A DNA stretch of 64,000 bases from Ctena decussata. Its lineage: Eukaryota > Mollusca > Bivalvia > Lucinida > Lucinidae. The translations under genes were made by a program, and so were the position numbers. A model generated the notes under the pieces. It was given only the letters and a program-made list of their open reading frames with translations, made no database searches and had not been told where the DNA came from. The stretch's first letter is position 1, and the number at the start of each line of letters is the position of its first letter. The stretch spans positions 48,167,454 to 48,231,453 of the forward strand of contig OZ022502.1 of the NCBI GenBank assembly GCA_963989385.1. The letters are read 5' to 3'. Below are positions 37,301 through 49,300 of this stretch, piece by piece.

Positions 37301-40300
37301 TCAGGGTGAATAACTAAAGTGTTAACAATGATTACGGGGCACCTTTTGGGATGAAAAAAGGATGTATGAAAAAGAACCTTTTGGCATATATGTATCAGGG
37401 ATATCTGAAAAAGTAAAGTCAGTATCACATTTTTTTATTTTATTGCTCGATGTATCATATATGATACATTTTGTGTTTTCGAACTTTGGCGACTTTTAAC
37501 GACTGATAAACGCACTTTGGACATATCATTACAACTGGAATGATTTAATCTTATTTTCTGATATCTTAACTTATTTTCTAGCAGTATAACATAACATAAA
37601 TGTCAAAATCCTGGTCACGGCACCAAAACAGAGTCATGTAGCAGATATGATACACCGGGCACTAGAGGGTTAAATAATCTGAAAACAGGCCTGAGATTTC
37701 CTTGTCAAATCCTCAACCCCATCATTGATTATTTTTCTCACCCATGTTATTCATTGACTTCTTAACTTCTTGTTGAGGCCATTCCTATAGACTTGAAGCT
37801 AATTTCTATTAATAGTTTGACGTGTGTTAATTTCACCTTGTGCATGCATTTTTCATGATTGGCAGCTAATCAGAAATCTGTAGTGACACTTCCTGTACAT
37901 CACTGGGTGTCAATTTCATATTCTGCATGCAATTTACATGACAGGTTGTAAGTTGATTTGTTGAATTAAAGTGTGTTATTAACTGGGCTGTACTTTATAG
38001 CAATGATTGGCATTTTGAGACAGCTTTTTGAGCCTAGACTGAGATAGCAGGCCGAGATAGAAAAATCTCAGACGCCTCTAGAGAGGGATATCCTTGTCCA
38101 ATGGCTGAGAAAAATCTATGTAAGCCCGTTGGCTTTTTTTCTGATCCTATTTATGTACTGATATACAGTCAAACCTGCTTAAGTGGTCACCTCTATTAAG
38201 GGGTCACAAGCCTTTAGCAGCCACTTTTTCCGGGTCCCTTGAACCAATATACAGTGCAAATGAACCTGTATTAAAGGGTCACCTGTCTTAAGCAGCCAAT
38301 TTTTGGGCTTCCTCCGGGTGACCCCTTAAGGCAGGTTTGACTGTACACTGCTCAAATTATTTAAAGATGCACAGATATTTTCCCATAGATGACAGTGCAA
38401 TGCATCTTCCAGGATTCAATCTAGGCTGCGTTTTTGCGCCAATGGCGGGCTTTGAACGTCCTTGGCCCGTTTTTGAAAATCCAATGCGCCAGTCTGGCGT
38501 GAAAGCCAATGCATCTGCGCTTTTCCAATTTCGTTGTGCGCCGGCATAACTTATTATTAGCAGTATAGCTGTTAGCGAGTCAGTGTTAGAAGACGCTTTC
38601 CGCGGTATTGAAAATAGAGCGCAAAGCGTTCCAACAACTCAAGAGCGTGACTGGTAACTGGATATCGATTTTATATATGGCTCACGAATGCGAGGGTAAC
38701 CGGATATCAATTTATTTATGGCGCATTAATGAATGCGAGGGAAACCAGCTATTCTATACATGTCGGCAACCTCGCAAATACAGAAATGAATATTGGTGAT
38801 TTCTTTTCTGCTGAAGCCACGGAAATTCTGCCAGTAAGCGAGAACGAAGAAATCGGAAGACACCAATGATGAAAAACAATCAAATGGTGAAAAAAGCTGA
38901 GAAATCGTATGCAAATAATTTCAAAATTAGACGCTACAAAAGCCTCCGTTTCACTGGCTTTGTCACGACGATGCAAAAAAAATCTGTATAAAGCAAAACA
39001 AAAATAACACATTTTTCTGCTGTTAGAACTATGGCAAGTTAGAAGTAATTGGGTGTTCAAAATGCCAAAATCCTGGTTATTTGGTCGTAAAAAAATGCTG
39101 GCCCCTCTGAAGAACTGGTGGCCCCTTTTCAAAATATTGATGGGCCAATGGCCCATTCTGACAAATTTCTAGATTGAACCCTGATCTCCACTTTGAGGTC
39201 ATTTACTTTCGATCAACAAAGACGCGAAATTCCCATCTGTTTTGCCAATTTTCAAAGAGGGCCGATGTTACTGATAGCAAAAGTTTTGATTCAATACTTG
39301 TCCTGCTCAAGTCCATGGAGAGATTTTCGTAAAATTGGAATTTTGGTAAAAAATTGTAAATTTTCAGAACAGGTGAAAAGTCTAAAAATTTTAACCAAAA
39401 ACAAAAGCGTCTCTGTCTATGAAACTAGATGTCTTATAAGGTGGTCCGTTGGAAAGGATCACTTTGAAATGAAGCTCATGAGAGAGTTTATAGACTATCT
39501 TCTTCAATATGCTGCAAAAGGAAAGAAAATTCTTGCTCACTGACGGTCGGATTTACGGGCAGTTGAACTAGGTATATGTTGTAGAAATGTTAATGGGAAA
39601 ATAACCGCTGCTCCTTTAAATATTTTGAGCAGTGTATATGTTAGTTATTGTCCTTGTATTATGATTTGTTTATGTATATTTCAACCAGCACAGTCCTTCC
39701 AAAATGGGCGCTACTATTAAAGAAAAGCATCTGCTCCTTGGGGAGCAAAATTTGGAGTTAAGAGTTGACCACTAGTGGAAAGGGGGGGAAAAATGAAAAC
39801 AGCTAAGTTGCTTCCCCCTGAACATCCATCTATTCAACATACAGACAATTCTGAAATCTGTGCAGTGATTACCTTTCTAAATGCGAAAGGTTTCTAAGCA
39901 GAATCTAAGTGTGTCCGAAAATCATCACCGTTCAGTCTGTTTAACAATGGAAGTTTGGTATATCACCAAATGAGATGGATGAGGATCTGAACAGGTTAAA
40001 AAGGAGATTATAGAAGAGAATTTCACTTGCATGATTAAGTGTTCTAATGAAACTTTTTTCATCTGCTGTCTACTACTACTACCGCAATTTGTATGACTGC
40101 ACTTTCAAGGGTGCCTATAATGTCATTCTTTCATGTTTGTGCCAGGATTCAAAGACAAAACTTAAAATTAGAATACTATTATTTTTCCTCTCCAGCCATA
40201 CTAACCTTGGCCTCCTCTGGTTTTATTCTGTGAATGGTGAATCTTCCCTTGACATCATAGAGCAGTCTGAAGTGTTCTCCTGTCTTGTCAATGGTGATCA

Positions 40301-43300
40301 CATCTAAGATAAATAGAAGATACAATCTCAGAACTCCAAACATTTTAACAATTTTAGTCACTGTTAACTATTCCTTTAAGGTGAATAGGTAAACTTGCAA
40401 GTATCTTTCATGCATGTGAAGTGTGGATAGAAAAATCTGTCACGAGGGTCACTGTTCGGCATCATGAGGCTTGCCTCGTGATGCCATCAGTGATCCCAAA
40501 TGACAGATTTTTCTAGTCATATCTCACACGCCTGAAAGATACTTTTTCTTGCACACCACGTTTTGTTTTAACCTTAGAACTTGTTAAAATGCATAATTTT
40601 AGTGCTTGAGAGGTTTCTATTTGATTTTGAAAGAAGGCGCCGCTTTCGACGACCACCATTTGATTCTTTATGTCAATGTTTGGCATGCATAAACTGATGT
40701 CATTTTTGCTGTCTTCCTGATGTCATCATCTAAAACGCCAACGTCACTTAACGATGCAGATATGTGACCTCCAATACAACCAATTGATGCATTGAATGCT
40801 CGTGATTTTTATCCAGTCCTGGGTAAGAACACCTGGGTAAGATAAGATTTTCTATCCCAGGTGAAAAGAATGACATTTTCTATCCGGTGTGCAAGAATAA
40901 TGATTTCCTGCCACTTTAACAAAGGGAAACAACTTTTGCGGGGAACAACTGGGTGAATGCCCAGGCTGATCCGAGTATTTGCTAGGTGGACACATCACTG
41001 TTGGTTTTCTAATGTCGCGGCTCAAATTATTTAGTGTCTTATACCCCATTTATAACTGAATAAATATGGTATTAGCTACTTGTAACTGACATGTACCAAC
41101 TGTTGGTAATGCTGGAAGTAAACAAATCACAGCCAGCGACCGTCAGATGGTGTTACTTTTTGCACAATTTTGACCAAACATGACATAAGGAGCTCATGTA
41201 TGGCTTCGATATGTGCAAAGTGTGTCAGTGTTCAAAAATTCATCAACACTAAGTACTCCAAATTCAATGTTGTTCAATGACCCAGTTTACTCTACATTCT
41301 AGACTTAAAATATGGTTTTTCAGCGTTCATCTTGTGATGAAGCCAGTGGGTGGAGCTAAATGGCAATGCTTTGTTAAAATTAGCCTAAATTTACATAAAA
41401 AATAATTTATTGATGATCCTTTTTAGTTTTATAAATTTATCAACTATTCAAAATCTGATTTTTGTGTTACAAACGACGTGCCTTCTGAAATTTCTGGGGA
41501 GAACACTGAAGTATATAAATGCAAAGCAATCGTGGACCATGATTCCCCCTAAATGATGTAGAGGGGACATGCACAGTAATCACAATTAGTCTGACAGGAT
41601 ATAGTTATTTCACAAATTTTAATCCCCTTCTTCAACCCACATCAGACAAGTATTGGGACTACTGGCTAAAAAGAACTCTTCTGCACTGATTAGAGGTCGG
41701 TGCTACTGTTAAGTCTGATGATAAAATTTTCATAAATATTGCACTAAAATATAGTCTCTACCTTTGTAACAAAAAGTGTTTTCAATGAAGTTTATTTGCC
41801 CCCACAAGTCTTAATTTTGTTGCATACTATAAATCAGGGTTTTTTTGCTGCATACTATAAATCAGTTTCATTTTTTTTTATAATGATTTCATTATCAAAT
41901 ATGTGGGAGTATATCTTAACATGAGCCACGACATTAGAAAATCAACAAAGTGGTTGTGTGCCCAGTGCAGACACAGATCAGCCTGGACATCTGCCCAGTC
42001 TGATCAGAGTCTGCACAGTCTGCATGGTGCAAGCTTAGACCCTTGGCTACCCTTTATGCACAAAGTGAGCACCCTGATCAAACTGGGCAGATGCCCAGCT
42101 TGATCTGAGGCTGCACTGGGCACACAACCACTTTGTCAAGATTTTCTCTTGTTGCGGTTCAAATGAAGTTGACACTTGCAGACTACACTGTTGATGAATT
42201 ACCATGTTTGACTGTCTTGATTGCTTTGCCATTAAAGGTCTATGACTTTCACATTGTACCAACCGTTGGTAATGCTGAATGTTCACAAAGTACAACCAGC
42301 GACCGTCAGTTGCCATTACTTTGCGCACAATTTTGACCACACATAGCAGCAGATGCATATGCAAGGCTTCGATATGTGCAGAAAGCTACTGTCTTATCAG
42401 ATGTTACATAGACTTTGGGCTGAAGGGCCAGCAGTGCAGAATTCTTGTGGAGTGGTCTCAGGTGACCACAGGAAACTCCAAATAAAATTGTGAAATTTAC
42501 ACTTTTCCGATTTTTTTTTTTTTTGTGGAAATCTTTTTGAATTTTTTGTTCCCTGCATTTTCCATTAGGAAATTTGTGATTTTTTTTCCTGTTGTCCACA
42601 TTTTCATCTAGGATTTGACTCTGCTCCTGTTGGCACTTTGATCATAATATTTAAGTTGTATACAGGTAGTAACACCAATATGTTTTCTTTTCCCATTTTA
42701 CCGAAGGGAACATTATTTTTTGACTTCTAGAGGAACAAATTCTATCCTAAAAGAGCTGAACCCCATTCAAACGGGTTACAACAATGAAAACATCAGAGCT
42801 GTTCCCTGAAAGTGTACATACATTCAAAATTTAAGGACATTACAGTACAGTTTAAACAATATTTCCAGACATTGTAATTACCCATAAATCCAGCTGGATA
42901 TCTGGTTTCAGTTCTCACTTTGCCGTCGACTTTAATAAGTCTCTGTTTAACAATCTTCAGAACTTCATTTCCTGTCAGAGCATATTTCAGCCTGTTACGT
43001 AGAAATACGATCAAAGGTAGACACTCCCTTGACTTGTGGGGTCCAGTTCCTGGCTTAGGAGCCTGTAAAGGTTCAATCAGATGATTAAGGTAAATAGATA
43101 CACCATCTGAAGAAGATCACTGTCTCGGCACTATCTGCTTCCCCTTTTACTATAGAGGGGGCTACTCTTGAAGGACAGAATAAGATCTTTCCAGCTACCA
43201 AGACCAAAGTCTTTCCTTTAAGTGCAAACTCTTCTGGAGACAGGAGTCATTTATCTGACAAGCAAATACTAGATCTTTTTGAAGAAGCTACAGAAACTAC

Positions 43301-46300
43301 TCAACTGTGCAGTGCTCCTGATAAGAAGGGGTAACAGTTAATTTAGGGATAATTTTCTGTTATTTTCCATGAAAAAAAAGCATATATGTGACCCCTTGTT
43401 ACAACCGTCTCACCAAGATCAGTGTTCCTTTTCAGGCTTATTTGGGGCCGAAATTCGGCCCCATTCCCAATGCCAAAAAGTATGTATTTTTCCCAACTAG
43501 AAAATGTGTTTATGAAACACTATGCCCCCAAACCATATGCTTGCCTCTGAAGAAGGCTCATCCCATAATGTTTAAGTCAGAAAGGGGTTTAATTGGTTCA
43601 TCTACATCATAGCTTGTAACTGTATGCCAAATATAAGGAACATAGCTTAGTGGTTCTTCACATATTTTGTTCACGACGTTATTCATATAGCGTCTTTGTA
43701 TACAAAATGCCTATGTCCGAAAATGAGAAAAATTCTGTCAAACATTTATAAAATGGGCTCTTAAGTTAATCAAGTTATCTATACCTTGGTCCTAACCTGC
43801 ATGCCAAATATAAGGATCCTAGCTTATGCGGTTCTTCAGATATTTGTTCACAAGCTTGTTCCTATACAAAATGCCTATGTCTGAAAAAGGGGAATAACTC
43901 AACCAAAAATTTACGAAATAGGCTCAAAAGTTAATCAGGTCATGGGCACCCTAATCTGTGACTGTATGCCAAGTATCAGGACCCTAGCTTATGCTGTTCT
44001 TCAGATATTTTGTTCACAAGGTTGTTCCTATATAAAATGACAAAGTCAAAACAGGGGCATAACTCCTAAATGACGAGACCGGCAGAGGAAAAAATATACA
44101 GGTTCGGTTATTTTTCATGTTCATGCAGCATACAAGATTTCAAGTTCCTATCTGTTATGGTTCTTGACCGTATGTAAGGATACCTTTGTACCATAGGCTT
44201 CAATGCACTAAGTCAAAAAAGGAGAATAACTCAGTCAAAAATTCACCAGTATTGTTCAAAAGTTAATCAGGTCGTCTACACCTCAGGCAATGTCTTCCTG
44301 CAAAAAATCATGATCATAGCACCAGGGGTCCTCCAGATATTTTGTTCACAAGGTTCCATAGGCTTACAATGCACTAAGTCAAAAAGGGAGCATAAGTCGA
44401 TCAAAAATTCACCAATCTATTTCAAAAGTTAATCAGGTCGTCTACACCTTGGGCAATATCTTCCTGCAAAAATTCATGATCCTAGCATCAGGGGTTCTTG
44501 AGATATTTTGTTCACAAGGTTCCATAGGCTTACAATGCACTAAGTCGAAAAGGGGCATAACTCGGTCAAAAATTCACAAATTTCTTTCAAAAGTTAATCA
44601 GGTCATCTACACCTTGGGCATTGTCATCCTGCAAAACCTCATGATCCTAGCACCAGGGATTTTTGAGATATTTTGTTCACAAGGTTCCATAGGCTTACAA
44701 TGCACTAAGTCAAAAAAGGGGCATAACTCGGTCAAAAATTCCCTAATTTTTTCCAAAAGTTAATCAGGTCATCTACACCTTGGGCAATGTCATCCTGCAA
44801 AAAATCATGATCCTAGCATCAGGGGTTCTTGAGATATTTTGTTCACAAGTTTCCATAGACTAAGTTGAAAAAGGGGCATAACTCTGGAAATACATGACCG
44901 GCGGAAAAAAGAAAAAATACGGGTCCGCTTATTTTTCAAGTACATGCCACACATAAAATTTCAACATCCTAGCATAAGCAGTTCTTGAGTTTCCCAGCTG
45001 CCAAAAGGCGTTACGGACAGACGGACGGACGGACGGACAGACGGACGGACAGGCCCAAACCAATATGCCCCCTCAACTTCTCCGAAGTTGGGGGCATAAA
45101 AAAGAGTGCTAAAATTCCCAATCGAATGTTGGGAAAAAAATCGGCAAACATGTCCGTTGAACGCAAATAGTCCAAAAGGTGCCCCGGAAAAGGATGTAAA
45201 TGAAACGCTGACCATACTAATAGTCAATTCCGCGATCAGTAGACGCTTATAAGAAATACAGTTATGCATGAAAGTGTTTAATTTATCGGTATCACAGAAG
45301 CGCATAGCTACTTTTAGAATCAGAAAAGATATAAAAATCAAGCGTCTTGACGATCTTGGGAGACAATATGGCGGCACACAGTAGATCGCATAATGCGAAA
45401 TACTGCGTGAAGAAAATAAGAAATTCTGATTCAAACAAGTGTAAAAGAATTGGTGTCTTCAAAACCTTTCCGTCCCAAGGAAGCTCATGGCTGTGCATCC
45501 CTTCATGTACTCGTTGATTATCAAAATTGTGCATCACAAATCTTGCATTTTCAAGACCTATTCAAAGAAGCCAAATTTGTAATCAAAACCACAGGTACTG
45601 AGTTTAGATACCCATTCAATAATAAAGAGTGCTACAAGTTTATTGTAACATGACATGTACTAGTTCTTGTTTCTTGACAAAAAATACAGATTACGCCAGC
45701 CAAAATAACAAATATTACTTGTCAACTTTTCCCAATTTTTAGGTTTTTAACGTTATTTTTCCCAATTGTAAGGGACCTGCCACCATTCCCAAAACACTGA
45801 AAAGGAACACTGAAGATGGTTCTAATGTGGGGTCCAAAACATATGTTTTCATTGATAACTAGAAATGTTTTTCAGAGAAAAACTGATGTCCCCCCACCAG
45901 CCCATTTCCCATCCTCTCTAATGAATAAAAAGCCTGTACAAATAAAAGATATATGCAAGTTCGGAGAAAATCCATCCACTGATTCTAAAGGTATCCTACA
46001 TGGAAAACTATGTCCTTGACAAATGGGTGAAGGTCACCGACTACTAAACATGTATTAAACCTGTCACTATATATTCATGCAAGTCTGATGAATATCCATC
46101 AACTGGTTCAAGATATAACTCATCTTAAGAGAAAAAAAAGGATTTGTAAGTTAGCTTTTGACTGTGAAAATAGGGTCAAAGTAAACTCTTGAGATTGTCC
46201 CAAATGTATATCTATGAAAGTAAAGTGGAAATCAAGCCAAAGGCTAGTAACATATTATCAATTTTAGTGAAATTTTCACTTATCTAAGTCCTCTTATGGC

Positions 46301-49300
46301 CTTGAAAAGGAGGTCAAGGTCACCAAACTCTGATCAGCTCTTACGCTAGTCCAAGTGATGTATCCATGCAAGTTTAGTAAAACTCCATCAACTGGTTCAT
46401 GAGATATTGTAGGTACAAGAAATTGTAATCTAAGTCCTCCAGTGACCCTAAAAATGAGGTCAAGGTCACCAAACTCTTGATCAGCTCTTAAGCTTGTCCC
46501 AATGATGTATCCATGCAAGTTTGGTGAAATTCCATCCACTGGTTAAGGAGATATAGTGCATATAAGAAATTGTCATCTAAGTCCTCCAGTGACCTTGAAA
46601 ATGAGGTCAAGGTCACCAAAATCTAATCAGCTCTTAAACTTGTCCCAATGATGTATCTATGCATGTTTGATGACATTCCATCCATTGGTTCTGGAGAAAT
46701 AGTGCATACAAGAAATTGTCATCTAAGTCCTCCACTGACCTTGAAAATGAGGTCAAGGTCACCAAAATCTCATCAGCTCTTAAACTTGTCCCAATGATAT
46801 ATCCATGCAAGTTTGGTGAAATTCCATTGATAGGTTCGAGAGATATCGCACATACAAGAATCTGTCACACTGACTCCCAGTGACCTTGAAAATGAGGTCA
46901 AGGTCACCAAAATCTAATCAGCTCTTAAACTTGTCCCAATGATATATCCTTGCAAGTTTGGTGAAATTCCAATTGTTAGTTCAAGAGATATTGCGTATAC
47001 AAGAAATTGTCATCTTAGTCCTCCAGTGACCTTGAAAATGAGGTCAAGGTCACCAAAATCTAATCAGCTCTTAAGCTTGTCCCAATGATATATCCAAGCA
47101 AGTTTAGTGAAATTCCATCGATTGGTTCAAGAGATATCGCGCAAACAAGAATCTGTCACACCGACTCCCAGTGACCTTGAAAATGAGGTCAAGGTCATCA
47201 AAATCTAATCAGCTCTTAAACTTGTCCAGATGATATATCCACGCAAGTTTGGTGAAATTCCAGTTGTTAGTTCAAGAGATATCGCGCATACAAGAATCTG
47301 TCACACGCACTCTGAGTGACCTTGAAAATGAGGTCAAAGTCACCAAAATCTAATCAGCTCTTAAACTTGTCCAGATAATGTATCCATACAAGTTTGGTGA
47401 AATTCCATCAGTTAGTTCAAGAGATATTGCGCATACAAGAAATTGTCATCTAAGTCCTTCAGTGACCTTGAAAATGAGGCCAAGGTCACCAAAATCTAAT
47501 CAGCTCTTAAACTTGTCCCAATGATATCTCAATGCAAGTTTGGTAAAATTCTATCCATTGGTTCAAGAGATATCGCGCATACAAGCATCTGTCACACCGA
47601 CTCTCAATGACCTTGAAAATGAGGTCAAGGTCACCAAAATCTAATCAGCTCTTAAACTTGTCCCAATGATGTATCCATACAAGTTTGGTGAAATTCCATC
47701 AGTTGGTTCAAGAGATATTGGGCATACAAGAAATTGTCATCTATGTCCTCCAGTGACCTTGAAAATGGGGTCAAGGTCACCAAAATCTAATCAGCTCTAA
47801 AACTTGTCCCAATGATATCTCCATGCAAGTTTGGTGAAATTCCATCAGTTGGTTCAAGAGATATTGGGCATACAAGAAATTGTCATCTATGTCCTCCAGT
47901 GACCTTGAAAATGGGGTCAAGGTCACCAAAATCTAATCAGCTCTAACACTTGTCCCAATGATATCTCCATGCAAGTTTGGTGAAATTCCATCCATTGGTT
48001 CAAGAGATATCGCGCATACAAGAAATCTGTCACGCCGACGCCGACGCCGACGGGATCCGCACTGAAACCAATATGTCCCCCCTCACCTTTGGTGGGGGGA
48101 CATAATAAAAAGAATTCTCTGAATTATCCCTGATACTCTTCTTATCTGGAGATCTGGGCCCAGTTGTTAAAAACTAACGACGTCGTTAGTTAACGTTTCG
48201 TTAAAATTTCAAACTTTAATATCTCAAATACGCCAATATTTTTTGTTGAAAAAATAAGAGAAAAAAGCTTTTCTCATTTTTAAAATATCAGTGTATTTGG
48301 TTATAAAGTCATAAAACACTTAACGAGTTGACCTCTTAACGGGCTCGTTAGACTAACAATGCTTTGAACAACTGGGCCCAGTACTCCAGCTTCTCTCTCT
48401 CTCTCTGCATGCATGTATCTTATGAAAATTCTGAAATTAGTTTTATTCATTCTCTGTTAATAACAATAGTTACATCATAAGAGATTGATCAGCATCTATA
48501 AGGCTATAGAAATCTTGTCAAACTGACTTCTCCCTATTTTTGAGCTGAGGGAGAGGTGTAAATTAAATGAACAGTAAAATTCAAAACTTGACTAAACTTT
48601 TCTCAGAAATCTTGAAAATATGGCAAAAATTCTCCTGTCTAGGCTTTAATAGCCTGCAACATGATGAGGCCCCTCATTATTAGGAATCACCTGACCGACA
48701 AACTGTCAGAGGTGCCACCAACTTTTCCATGACAATACATCACAAATAAGATCTAGGGTCAAGTCAGGTAAATTCGGACAGCAGGTCAATTCGGACAGTG
48801 ACTAGTTTCCTTTAAATGTCAGTTGTATGGAATTAAAACAAAAATAACTGGGCAAACTGTGAAAATTCTGATGAGACGGCTCATGATGAGCCGTCTCATC
48901 TGGATTTTCACTGCTTGCAATGGTTGAATGGTCCGAATTTACCTGACTTGACCCTAATAATCCACTTTAGTTAGCACTGCGTGAATTGTGACGCTCCAAA
49001 TTGACCAGCCCATTTCCAAGTAAATTCTGGCTAAGAATTTTACACAAGAAAATATCTCTGAGACTTTTAATCCAAATTTGTGAGAAATTCATTCTCAGTG
49101 AGAAATTTAGGTACTATCCACAATTAAATTGCATTTTGCATGAGCTTTTTCCTCTGATAAGTTCAGTGAGATTTTCAGCAAAATTCTGATCAAATCTCTC
49201 CTGAAACTGATCCCTGCAGGTTATTCGTTTATAGTTTAGCCTTCCAAACTTACCACAAAGTTATTTGTAAATCAGTCTTGAGCAATTCATCTATAAAATG

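Larger units (their letters stand above)
43312..48153. mobile_element. Palindromic MITE family 2, copy 4, split by two nested insertions
   Basis: Arms 43312-43419 (GCTCCTGATAAGAAGGGGTA, CCCTTGTTACAACCGTCTCACC), 45813-45857 (GGTTCTAATGTGGGGTCC) and 48106-48153 (AATTATCCCTGATACTCTTC) rejoin into one normal copy once the hAT-like block and pearl-like element E are removed. Confidence 0.85.
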
